Below, in pieces: positions 16,157-23,244 of a stretch of 32,244 bases of DNA. The notes under the pieces were generated by a model. The model was not told the origin of the DNA and did not search any database. It was given only the letters and a program-made list of their open reading frames with translations. A program made the translations under genes and the position numbers. The stretch is from an uncultured Clostridium sp. (GTDB taxonomy: Bacteria; Bacillota; Clostridia; Christensenellales; CAG-138). Position 1 is the stretch's first letter, and each line of letters opens with the position of its first letter. The DNA lies in NCBI GenBank assembly GCA_900542285.1, contig UQNF01000018.1, positions 1-32,244 of the forward strand, written 5' to 3'.

Positions 16157-16852
16157 TTAAATCGTATCGCCGCTGTTGCCTGATTCGGGCAGTGAACAGG
16201 ATATTTCGAGATTCCCGTTATAGATTCGCAGCTCATCTATGAAAGCCTTAACGCTCACACCGTTGCGCAGCGTTATGCGGTATCTCAGCTGAAACAGGCT
16301 GCCGATATTGGTCGTCTTGACTTTGATAAGCTCATGGCTTGTGGTGTATTTCGCAAAGACAGGTTCCAATACATCCTCATAGTTCAGGCTTTCCGGAATG
16401 ACAATACGGAGCTCGCGTTCACCACTCTTGACCGAGCCGAATTTCGTATAGGAAAGGATAATATTGGCCACGCACACAACGATGGTGAGAAGGATAGCAA
16501 TGCCGATATAGCCCATACCGGTGGCAAGACCAACGGACATAGCAAGGAAGATGCTGGTTATGTCGCGTGCTTGCGCGGGAGCAGAACGGAAACGGATCAA
16601 GCTGAAAGCACCTGCGACAGCAATGCCTGCGCCAAGCTGACCGTTGACCATTGCGATGATAGCCTGCACTATGACGGGCAAGAGTACGAGGGTAACGGTC
16701 AGGCTCTTTGTATAGCGGTTGCGGAATGTGTTGCATGCGGCGATAATGATGCCGAGAATCAGCGAAACAGCCATGCAGATGAGATATCCGCGCAGGGTAA
16801 GCGAGTCGGTTGCCGAAAACAGACTTGAAAAGATGTTTACATCAAAGAGCAT
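16157..16852 (-). CDS. DUF4956 membrane protein
   Basis: 231 residues. The N-terminal 140 contain about four membrane helices, with the conserved GAFSLIRFRSAPAQARDI block between helices, diagnostic for DUF4956, and GLATGMGYIGIAIL. The C-terminal 90 residues are a soluble alpha/beta domain. It starts 2 bases after the stop of the VTC gene, with its GGAGG site inside that gene, so the two are coupled. DUF4956 proteins commonly pair with bacterial VTC-domain proteins; the inferred role is a membrane partner, perhaps for polyphosphate synthesis or handling, but the biochemical function is not established. Confidence 0.85.
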   Translation of the reverse strand: MLFDVNIFSSLFSATDSLTLRGYLICMAVSLILGIIIAACNTFRNRYTKSLTVTLVLLPVIVQAIIAMVNGQLGAGIAVAGAFSLIRFRSAPAQARDITSIFLAMSVGLATGMGYIGIAILLTIVVCVANIILSYTKFGSVKSGERELRIVIPESLNYEDVLEPVFAKYTTSHELIKVKTTNIGSLFQLRYRITLRNGVSVKAFIDELRIYNGNLEISCSLPESGNSGDTI

Positions 16853-16854
16853 TT

Positions 16855-17604
16855 TTATTCCTCCGGTAATATTGACGAATTATGGCAATGACCGCCTTCA
16901 AGCTCTTCTCTAAGCTCCATGGTGTATGCTGTGCCGAACTTTGAAAAAGGAGAAGGAAAGATCCTGTTTTTGTCCAAAAGTCCGGTCATCCAGAGCGGCA
17001 TGGCGAGGGGGGTCTTGATCTCCATCACATAATGACCCGGCGGAAGGAGATTCTTTCCGTGAGTGCCGAGCCTTAGGTCAAGATCGGTCCTGCGATAGCG
17101 CAGGTTGGCGTCAATGGTAAGCCTGAGAGTGGGATCGTCACGGCCGATGAGCGCAGTCCGTTCGCAGAACAGGGCATAGGATGGGCGAATGCCCTCATAG
17201 AATTTCAGAAAATAAGATATTTCCTTGCCGATCTGCGTTTCGACTTGAGGGGAATCACAGCTTTTGCCGCTCAGAAAGGCAACAGCGGATACATATTCCA
17301 TCTCAATTCTACGCTTGTACACGATGCCCTTGTATTTCTTTTTTAGCTCAACAAATGCCGTGTCGTGATCGCCCGGCGTACGATAACAGCGCAATCGCAG
17401 CTTTTCCTTGTAGGCAGGCTTCTCGATGGAGCTTCGTATGATGCGGTCATTTGGGGTGTCGTAGTAAATGCTGCCAACGGTACTCTTGCCGAAAACATCG
17501 AGAACCATCCGTTCGTGCAGCGCAGGCAAAATGGCTTGATACTGTTCCTCATTGAGCACATATTTCTTCTCAATTCGAGTAAAAATGTTGTTGCTCCGAG
17601 CCAT
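16855..17604 (-). CDS. VTC-domain polyphosphate polymerase-like protein
   Basis: 249 residues from the second of two adjacent ATGs (17604); the first (17607) is only 2 bases from the GGAGG site. VTC-domain (CYTH-like tunnel) motifs: RIEKKYVL near the N-terminus, SIYYDTPNDRIIR, KLRLRCY, FVELKKKYKGIVYKRR and, near the C-terminus, YVMEIKTP. The Lys/Arg pairs on alternating strands line the tunnel that binds nucleotide and polyphosphate in yeast Vtc4. The family synthesises polyphosphate from ATP in eukaryotes; bacterial members are annotated by homology. Operon partner is DUF4956. No CotH gene, another frequent neighbour, is in the window. Confidence 0.85.
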   Translation of the reverse strand: MARSNNIFTRIEKKYVLNEEQYQAILPALHERMVLDVFGKSTVGSIYYDTPNDRIIRSSIEKPAYKEKLRLRCYRTPGDHDTAFVELKKKYKGIVYKRRIEMEYVSAVAFLSGKSCDSPQVETQIGKEISYFLKFYEGIRPSYALFCERTALIGRDDPTLRLTIDANLRYRRTDLDLRLGTHGKNLLPPGHYVMEIKTPLAMPLWMTGLLDKNRIFPSPFSKFGTAYTMELREELEGGHCHNSSILPEE

Positions 17605-17717
17605 CATTACCTCCCAACCATCATACTGCCGCCATTATAGCATAAATCCGGGGCTTTCGGAACACATAGCCACAAAAAATTCAACTTATATAATTTGCTG
17701 TTTTTATGCTGACAGCC

Positions 17718-18650
17718 TTACATGAATTTTAGGATGTAATCTGCCAGGTTGGAATATAGAACCTTAAAGATATCTTCGTCCGAAAGGCCCATTGAATGAA
17801 GACCGTCGGCCAGGCTTTGGAAGCGGCTGCTGTTTTCAAGGCCGACAGGGCAGAGATTCATGCCGTCATAGTCGGAACCAATGGCACAGCAATCGATACC
17901 GCCGATGTTGATGATGTGTTCAATATGCCTTAGCACATCATCGATTGTGCAGCTCTTTCCGGATGTAAGCTGCTTATAGAAAAAGTTTACACCGATAACA
18001 CCGCCCATATCCGAGATCTGCTTTATGTGTGCATCCTGCAGGCAGCGCGGATGATTGTAAACACTTCTGGCATTGCTGTGGGATGCGAATACAGGACGGG
18101 TAGCTATTTCAAGCACATCGTCAATCCCTGCGTCGCCGAGATGGGATAGATCTACCGCAATACCCAGGCGGCACATTTCCTCCACAACTTCCTTGCCGAG
18201 ATCACTTAAACCGTATTTGCTCTTTTTAGCGGCAGGGTAGGCGAGTGAATTAACATCATTCCATGTCAGCGTCATGGCGCGCACGCCGAGTTTGTACAGC
18301 ATCCTGAGGTTTTCAACGGAACCCTCTATTGCCTCGCCGCCCTCGACGGTGAGAACGGTCGCGATACTGTCGCCGTTAGGGTCAAAATCTGCCGAAAACG
18401 GAACAAAGGTCGGCACCGCGTCCAGCATACGGTAGTATGCGTCTATCATGCCGAGGCACTGGCTCAAGGGGTTTTTCTTTAGCAGGACATCCACCCAGCA
18501 GGCAAAGAATTGAAGCTTTACATTGCCGGCTTTCATGGCATCGAGGCTCATGGTCTGATTGCCGTAGGGCGATCTGATATCATAATCATAATTCTGCATT
18601 CCATAAAGGAAATCACAGTGCGCATCAGCGCAGGGGAACAGCTTTTCCAT
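17718..18650 (-). CDS. Membrane dipeptidase-type peptidase, family M19
   Basis: 310 residues, usual length for bacterial M19 enzymes, zinc-dependent dipeptidases that can also act on D-amino-acid dipeptides. Metal-site motifs are all present: DAHCD (His11, Asp13), TVEGGEA (bridging Glu, near 124), DLSHLGD (His near 194), ASHSNAR (His near 215) and GSDYDG (Asp near 280). No signal peptide or membrane anchor, so it is probably cytoplasmic. GGAG precedes ATG 18650. It stands alone on the minus strand with its own promoter. Confidence 0.93.
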   Translation of the reverse strand: MEKLFPCADAHCDFLYGMQNYDYDIRSPYGNQTMSLDAMKAGNVKLQFFACWVDVLLKKNPLSQCLGMIDAYYRMLDAVPTFVPFSADFDPNGDSIATVLTVEGGEAIEGSVENLRMLYKLGVRAMTLTWNDVNSLAYPAAKKSKYGLSDLGKEVVEEMCRLGIAVDLSHLGDAGIDDVLEIATRPVFASHSNARSVYNHPRCLQDAHIKQISDMGGVIGVNFFYKQLTSGKSCTIDDVLRHIEHIINIGGIDCCAIGSDYDGMNLCPVGLENSSRFQSLADGLHSMGLSDEDIFKVLYSNLADYILKFM

Positions 18651-18697
18651 ACACGCTCCATTCAGGTATTGTATTGTAATCTGTTTATTACTTGATA

Positions 18698-18726
18698 ATT
18701 ATACCACAATTATGCAAATTAATCAC
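18698..18726 (-). promoter_or_regulatory. Promoter of the M19 dipeptidase gene
   Basis: Minus-strand TGGTATAAT is an extended -10 (TATAAT at 18703-18698). The -35 position (18726-18721) reads GTGATT and is weak. Confidence 0.55.
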
Positions 18727-18972
18727 CGGCATACGAAAAAGACAATACCGGAAAAGAAAATATTCCGGTCGGGAACATGACATCGGTTCGATTATAAACT
18801 TTGTCGTATTCCAAATGACATAGGCTGAGCGGTGCGTTTTTTAGATTATGGTTTGCTGAAAAAGCGGCGCCGGTGATTTTGAAATCACAACGACGCCGAA
18901 TGAAGGACAACAATATCTCATATTTGATTGTATGTTAACAAACGGTCTTGTGCCGCAGATAATCGGATATAA
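18727..18972. other. Non-coding interval with two hairpins
   Basis: No gene is credible here. ACCGGAA (18747-18753) pairs with TTCCGGT (18763-18769). Further right, GTGATTT/AAATCAC near 18873-18889 sits inside an outer CGGCG/CGCCG pair (about 18865-18898), giving a larger bulged hairpin. Neither has a proper T run on either strand. They might be remnants of a repeat element or a small RNA. Confidence 0.35.
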
Positions 18973-19002
18973 GGTAAGGCTATACAACCTTACAGCCTTA
19001 CC
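18973..19002 (-). terminator. Probable terminator of the anchored-protein gene
   Basis: GGTAAGGCT (18973-18981) and AGCCTTACC (18994-19002), a 9-base-pair stem 14 bases after the stop at 19017; the following minus-strand sequence TTATATCC has only a weak T content. Confidence 0.55.
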
Positions 19003-19016
19003 CGAAACTTAAACTG

Positions 19017-19772
19017 TCAATCATGTACAGCGCATTCGCTGACATACAATTCAACTGCGATGCCGTATTCAGCCACAAGCGATTCAATGGCTGAAAATGC
19101 CTCTTCGTAATCCGCTTCAAAAACAGAGATTACTACTTTGTCAGAGCCGGTATCGGCAGCATATGAATTGGGAGAGATTCCAAGCTCATTCAATTTGGGA
19201 ACGGCAATGCTGCCAACGAAATTGCTCAGTTCAACATATGAATGCTCTGTATATTTGTAGACGATATTCTCCTCATATCCCTTGAGCAGATCGGTAAGCT
19301 CCTTCGCTTCGGCTTCCTTACCCTTTACAAGCCTTACGCAGAATTTGAACGGCCTGTCAGTCCCGTCAAGCTCGTAGGGAATATCAAGTCCATCCTCCCT
19401 TTGGGTCATATAGTAGTCGCCGGCATAGTAGCTCGGATAAGCTTCATAATCACCATACTTATTGATCAGAAACTCGTGGATAGTTGAGGAGATTTTATCT
19501 CCGATTTCGGATCGGCGGCTTTCACGCTCAATTACTTCTCCAACCTGATCATCGGGATAGGAGCTATATGGATTGCAGGAATTAAATGATTCAAACATAA
19601 CATCATCACATACCATATCCTTTGGCGCGATGATAACAAGGCGATCACTACGATTGGAATAGTAGTAATCGACTGCGCTCGAATCATTTTCCGCAGAACT
19701 GGTTGAGCTGCTAATTGCAATTACCGAACCGGCAATGATGCACACAGCTAAAACAACTGCGGCAATGGTCAA
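19017..19772 (-). CDS. Membrane-anchored or secreted protein of unknown function, start apparently frameshifted
   Basis: Uninterrupted frame of 251 codons beginning at TTG 19772. The N-terminus TIAAVVLAVCIIAGSVIAI is a hydrophobic anchor or signal; the remainder is acidic, Tyr- and Ser-rich, with no motif I recognise. TTG 19772 is 23 bases from the only ribosome site (GGAGG at 19796-19800), too far. That site serves ATG 19792, but its frame stops after 7 codons. One additional A in the A5 run (T5 at 19780-19784 on the plus strand) would join ATG 19792 to the long frame and give a textbook MKRKKKLL signal start. So either the assembly lost one base, the gene is phase-variable or slippage-prone, or it is a fresh null allele. 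The product probably sits outside the membrane. Confidence 0.6.
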   Translation of the reverse strand: MTIAAVVLAVCIIAGSVIAISSSTSSAENDSSAVDYYYSNRSDRLVIIAPKDMVCDDVMFESFNSCNPYSSYPDDQVGEVIERESRRSEIGDKISSTIHEFLINKYGDYEAYPSYYAGDYYMTQREDGLDIPYELDGTDRPFKFCVRLVKGKEAEAKELTDLLKGYEENIVYKYTEHSYVELSNFVGSIAVPKLNELGISPNSYAADTGSDKVVISVFEADYEEAFSAIESLVAEYGIAVELYVSECAVHD

Positions 19773-19858
19773 CAGTTTCTTTTTCGTTTCATTTACCTCC
19801 TTTTAATAATGAATTGATGTTAGATTTTCTGACTCATAAGAGTCGAATCAAGTATAGT

Positions 19859-19900
19859 TTCAAACAAATTCTGCAAAATAACTGAAGAACTTTGTTTGAA
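19859..19900. repeat. 10-base inverted repeat in the upstream region
   Basis: TTCAAACAAA (19859-19868) and TTTGTTTGAA (19891-19900) form a perfect inverted repeat with a 22-base spacer. A second small hairpin, GACTC/GAGTC at 19831-19844, lies nearer the gene. Both would be in the 5' leader if the promoter at 19928-19956 is used. Confidence 0.45.
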
Positions 19901-19927
19901 TGAATCCGGGAAGATCCCGTCAATATC

Positions 19928-19956
19928 AGTATACCATATTGCAAATGATAATGGAA
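19928..19956 (-). promoter_or_regulatory. Candidate promoter of the anchored-protein gene
   Basis: Minus strand TTCCAT (19956-19951), 17 bases, extended -10 TGGTATACT (TATACT at 19933-19928). It would give a leader of about 130 bases. Confidence 0.45.
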
Positions 19957-19981
19957 TGACTTTTTTTACATAAAATAAATA

Positions 19982-20012
19982 TATATGCGGTAAGACAATC
20001 TTACCGCATATA
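19982..20012 (-). terminator. glyS terminator
   Basis: A 14-base-pair perfect stem, TATATGCGGTAAGA with TCTTACCGCATATA, and a 3-base loop, 50 bases after glyS. Minus-strand exit is T-rich (TTTATTTTATG). Confidence 0.8.
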
Positions 20013-20061
20013 GAGTAATATCAAGTATTTAGATATCCGGTCAACTTAACCGCAGTATGTG

Positions 20062-21462
20062 CTAAAACACGAGCTTGTTTTCGATATAGCTTCTCAGCTC
20101 GGCGATGGGCAGACGTATCTGCTCCATGCTGTCGCGGTCACGAACGGTGACGGTATCGACGGTATCGCCCTCGAGTGTCTCAAAGTCAACGGTGATGCAG
20201 ATGGGAGTTCCGATCTCATCCTGACGGCGATAACGCTTGCCGATCGCTCCGGTCTCATCATAATCCACCATGAAGTACTTGGAAAGCTCCGCATGGATCT
20301 CGTGCGCTTTGCCGCCAAGCTTCTTTTGAAGCGGAAGAACGGCAGCCTTATACGGAGCGAGCGCCGGATGCAGATGAAGCACATTGCGGACATCGCCGTT
20401 TTCGAGCGTCTCTTCGTCATAAGCATCGCAGAGGAAAGCAAGCATCATGCGGTTTGCGCCAACGGACGGTTCGATGCAGTAGGGGACATACTTGGCATTA
20501 GTGAACGGATCCATGTATTCCATGCTCTTGCCGCTGTGCTCAGCATGTGCCTTGAGATCGAAATCGGTACGGCTTGCAATGCCCCAGAGCTCTCCCCAGC
20601 CGAAGGGGAACAGGAACTCGATATCGGTAGTGCCGTTGGAGTAGTGACAAAGCTCCTCCGGAGAATGCTCGCGCTTCCTGAGGCTGGCTTCGGAAATACC
20701 GAGATTCAGCAGGAAGTTATAGCAGTAATTACGCCAGTAGTCGTACCATTCAAGCTCTGTACCCGGTTCGCAGAAGAACTCGAGCTCCATCTGCTCAAAC
20801 TCCCTTGTGCGGAAGATGAAATTACCGGGGGTTATCTCGTTGCGGAAGGACTTTCCGATTTGAGCGATGCCGAAGGGGATCTTCTTCCTCATCGTACGCT
20901 GTACATTCAGGAAGTTGACAAAGATACCCTGAGCCGTTTCGGGGCGCAGATAGATCTGGTTGGCAGTGCTTTCGTTTACTCCCTGGAAGGTCTTAAACAT
21001 CATATTGAACTTGCGTATGCTCGTGAAATCGGACTTGCCGCATTCCGGGCAAACGATGTTGTTCTCCTTGATGTATTCCTCCATACGCTCATCGGTCCAG
21101 CCGTCGGGATGGATATCGGAAAGACCGTGCGCTTCCGCATAATCCTCGATGAGCTTGTCCGCGCGGAATCTGGCCTTACATGCACGGCAATCCATGAGCG
21201 GGTCATTGAAATTGCCGACATGGCCGCTTGCGACCCAAACTTCGGGGTTCATCAGAATTGCGCAGTCCATGCCCACGTTGTAGGGGCTTTCCTGTACAAA
21301 CTTGCGCCACCAGGCGTTCTTAACGTTGTTAAGAAGCTGTACGCCGAGAGGGCCGTAGTCCCAGCAGTTGGCGAGACCGCCGTATATTTCCGAACCTGCA
21401 AAAATGTAGCCCCGGTTTTTGCACAGGGCTACAATTTTATCCATAGAAAATTCTTTTTTCAT
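20062..21462 (-). CDS. glyS: Glycine--tRNA ligase (single-chain dimeric type)
   Basis: Class II aminoacyl-tRNA synthetase of 466 residues, of the homodimeric type seen in Thermus and many Bacillota, not the alpha/beta tetramer. N-terminal KNRGYIFAGSEIYGGLANCWDYGPLG is class-defining. Zinc-type cysteines occur in CRACK (about 93-97) and CPECG (about 138-142). Motif 2 is SFRNEITPGNFIFRTREFEQME; motif 3 is EPSVGANRMMLAFL, with Asn where many relatives have Asp before the Arg. The C-terminus is the anticodon-binding domain. It starts 23 bases after rpmB and is probably cotranscribed. There is no room for a T-box leader, and the ribosome site is weak (AGAAAG). Confidence 0.95.
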   Translation of the reverse strand: MKKEFSMDKIVALCKNRGYIFAGSEIYGGLANCWDYGPLGVQLLNNVKNAWWRKFVQESPYNVGMDCAILMNPEVWVASGHVGNFNDPLMDCRACKARFRADKLIEDYAEAHGLSDIHPDGWTDERMEEYIKENNIVCPECGKSDFTSIRKFNMMFKTFQGVNESTANQIYLRPETAQGIFVNFLNVQRTMRKKIPFGIAQIGKSFRNEITPGNFIFRTREFEQMELEFFCEPGTELEWYDYWRNYCYNFLLNLGISEASLRKREHSPEELCHYSNGTTDIEFLFPFGWGELWGIASRTDFDLKAHAEHSGKSMEYMDPFTNAKYVPYCIEPSVGANRMMLAFLCDAYDEETLENGDVRNVLHLHPALAPYKAAVLPLQKKLGGKAHEIHAELSKYFMVDYDETGAIGKRYRRQDEIGTPICITVDFETLEGDTVDTVTVRDRDSMEQIRLPIAELRSYIENKLVF

Positions 21463-21485
21463 AAGCTGTGCTTTCTAAAGGATGA

Positions 21486-21677
21486 TTATACGTTACGCTG
21501 AACCTTGCCGGAACGCAGGCAACGAGTGCAGACATTCATCTTCTTGGGAGTACCATCGACGATGACGTTAACACGCTGTACGTTGGGAGCCCAGATACGC
21601 CTGGTCTTCCTGTTGGAATGGCTGACGAGATTGCCGCTCATTGAGCCCTTTCCGCATACTTCACAAAACTTACCCAT
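21486..21677 (-). CDS. rpmB: 50S ribosomal protein L28
   Basis: 63 residues. CEVCGKG near the start and CTRCLRSGKV near the end are the four-cysteine (zinc-binding, C+) form of L28; the core is SHSNRKTRRIWAPNVQRV. AAGGAGG precedes ATG 21677. First gene of an rpmB-glyS unit. In Bacillus rpmB lies directly divergent from the Asp23-like yloU and fakA/yloV genes. Here those genes lie about 5 kb away, separated by deoB, the DacF-like gene, the M50 protease and scpAB. Confidence 0.96.
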   Translation of the reverse strand: MGKFCEVCGKGSMSGNLVSHSNRKTRRIWAPNVQRVNVIVDGTPKKMNVCTRCLRSGKVQRNV

Positions 21678-21757
21678 TTGTTACACCTCCTTGCCGAGAC
21701 TGCCGCATATTGCCCCGTGAGGGCATAATAATACACGGACTGAATTCAAACATTAGT

Positions 21758-21786
21758 ATTCTATCACTAATGACAAACAATTGCAA
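21758..21786 (-). promoter_or_regulatory. rpmB-glyS promoter
   Basis: Minus strand TTGCAA (21786-21781), 17 bases, TAGAAT (21763-21758). Confidence 0.6.
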
Positions 21787-21844
21787 GCATTTTTTGCTGA
21801 AAGAACATATATATTAGTTATATGTCAAAGTACGGTCAACGGGG

Positions 21845-21873
21845 TTGATATTCCGATGGTTTGGTGATATAAT
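21845..21873 (+). promoter_or_regulatory. tRNA-Arg promoter
   Basis: TTGATA (21845-21850), 17 bases, TATAAT (21868-21873), 11 bases before the tRNA. Confidence 0.8.
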
Positions 21874-21884
21874 ACTATTGTTAT

Positions 21885-21961
21885 GTACCCGTAGCTCAGC
21901 TGGATAGAGTGTCAGACTCCGACTCTGAAGGTCATGGGTTCGAATCCCATCGGGTACGCCA
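21885..21961 (+). tRNA. tRNA-Arg (anticodon CCG)
   Basis: 77 bases with encoded CCA. Acceptor GTACCCG pairs with CGGGTAC; D arm GCTCAGCTGGATAGAGT; anticodon stem TCAGA/TCTGA with loop CTCCGAC, anticodon CCG reading CGG; T arm ATGGGTTCGAATCCCAT. Short variable loop, class I. Confidence 0.95.
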
Positions 21962-21974
21962 TAAGTTTTTTTAG

Positions 21975-22002
21975 GCGCATGGTATATGTCATGCGCTGTT
22001 TT
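21975..22002 (+). terminator. Terminator between tRNA-Arg and deoB
   Basis: GCGCATG (21975-21981) pairs with CATGCGC (21990-21996), followed by TGTTTTG. It probably ends the tRNA transcript while allowing some read-through to deoB, for which no other promoter is obvious. Confidence 0.65.
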
Positions 22003-22018
22003 GAAAAGGAGAAACGGT

Positions 22019-23179
22019 ATGAATAAGCGAGTTATTCTGATAGTCCTCGACAGCGTAGGTATCGGCTGTCTGCCGGATGCTGCCGAATTCGGAGATGCGG
22101 GTGCGCACACCCTGGGCAACATTAACTCCATAAGGCCTATCTATATCCCCAATCTCATCGGATTGGGCCTTGGCAATATTGAGAATTCAAAGCTTCCCTA
22201 TAACCCGAATCACCACGGCGCATATGCAAGACTGATGGAGGTCACCCACGCAAAGGATACCACCAGCGGACATTGGGAAATGATGGGCCTTCCTATGGAT
22301 GTACCGTTCAGGACTTATCCGGACGGATTCCCCAAGGAGGTCATGGACGAGTTTGAATCCAAAATCGGAAGGGGAACGCTTGGCAATAAGGTTGCTTCGG
22401 GTACCGTCATCATAAACGAGCTTGGAGATGAACATGTCGCCACCGGAAAACCTATTATCTACACTTCTGCCGACAGCGTATTTCAGATCGCTGCGCACGA
22501 AGATATCATTCCGCTCGATGAACTCTATCGGATGTGCGAGATCGCCAGAGAGATGCTTGTGGGCGACAACCTCGTTGGAAGGGTAATAGCCCGTCCATTT
22601 ATCGGAAGCAACGGCGACTATAAGCGTACGGAAAATCGTCGGGATTTTGCACTTGCTCCGATGCGTGATACGGTTTTGGATGCACTCGTTAAGTCCGGAA
22701 AACAGGTCGTTGGTATCGGAAAGATAGAGGATATTTTTGCGCATCGCGGCCTGACGATCGTTGACCATACCAAGAACAACCCATCCGGCATAGAGGCGAC
22801 CATCCGATATATATGCGATGGCGTGGGTGATTTCATTTTCACGAATCTTGTGGATTTCGATATGCTGTATGGGCACAGAAACGATATCGAGGGCTATGCT
22901 TCCGCTCTGGAAGCCTTTGATAAAAAGCTGCCGGAGATCATTGCGGCAATGGGCGATGAGGATATTCTGATGATAACCGCCGATCATGGCTGCGATCCTT
23001 GCTATCCGACTACCGACCATACCCGTGAATACATTCCGCTCGTCGTCTATGGAAAGCATATCCGTCCCGTTGGGCTTGGGACTCGCCAAAGCTTTGCCGA
23101 TATCGGCGCGACGGTGCTGGACTATCTGACCGGAGAAAAATGGTGGTGCGGCGAATCCTTCCTGGATATGCTTCAATAA
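22019..23179 (+). CDS. deoB: Phosphopentomutase
   Basis: 386 residues from ATG 22019, with AAGGAG upstream. DeoB interconverts ribose-1- and ribose-5-phosphate (also the deoxy forms) in nucleoside salvage. It belongs to the alkaline phosphatase superfamily: metal-binding VLDSVGIGCLPDA with Asp11, the nucleophile-threonine region KDTTSGHWEMMG (about residues 79-90), TNLVDFDMLYGHRND near 280, and MITADHGCDP with the C-terminal metal ligands and DHTREYIPLVV. Its neighbour downstream is a DacF-like gene; in Bacillus subtilis drm (deoB), pupG and dacF are contiguous, so this order is conserved except that pupG is absent. Confidence 0.96.
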   Translation: MNKRVILIVLDSVGIGCLPDAAEFGDAGAHTLGNINSIRPIYIPNLIGLGLGNIENSKLPYNPNHHGAYARLMEVTHAKDTTSGHWEMMGLPMDVPFRTYPDGFPKEVMDEFESKIGRGTLGNKVASGTVIINELGDEHVATGKPIIYTSADSVFQIAAHEDIIPLDELYRMCEIAREMLVGDNLVGRVIARPFIGSNGDYKRTENRRDFALAPMRDTVLDALVKSGKQVVGIGKIEDIFAHRGLTIVDHTKNNPSGIEATIRYICDGVGDFIFTNLVDFDMLYGHRNDIEGYASALEAFDKKLPEIIAAMGDEDILMITADHGCDPCYPTTDHTREYIPLVVYGKHIRPVGLGTRQSFADIGATVLDYLTGEKWWCGESFLDMLQ

Positions 23180-23187
23180 TTGACACC

Positions 23188-23217
23188 GTATTAATCACCT
23201 CCCTTGCGAATATAATT
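23188..23217 (+). promoter_or_regulatory. Candidate forespore-type promoter of the DacF-like gene
   Basis: GTATT (23188-23192), 18 bases, TATAATT (23211-23217) partly fits the sigma-G pattern GHATR-N18-CATNHTA (9 of 12). TTGACA at 23180 is 25 bases from TATAAT, too far for a sigma-A promoter. Weak evidence. Confidence 0.25.
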
Positions 23218-23244
23218 TACAAAATTCGCCCGGGAGGTGTTTTT

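Noticed and set aside
20059..21501. 480-codon open frame on the plus strand opposite glyS
   Set aside because: It mirrors the strongly codon-biased glyS gene; its protein lacks any family signature, there is no ribosome site, and long antisense frames are common opposite such genes.
21678..21760. T-box leader for the rpmB-glyS unit
   Set aside because: The leader is only about 75 bases and contains no T-box sequence or specifier hairpin.
22187..23176. 329-codon minus-strand frame opposite deoB
   Set aside because: Shadow of deoB with no ribosome site and no recognisable motif.
23180..23216. TTGACA and TATAAT before the DacF-like gene as a sigma-A promoter
   Set aside because: The spacer is 25 bases, too long; the TTGACA overlaps the end of deoB by chance.
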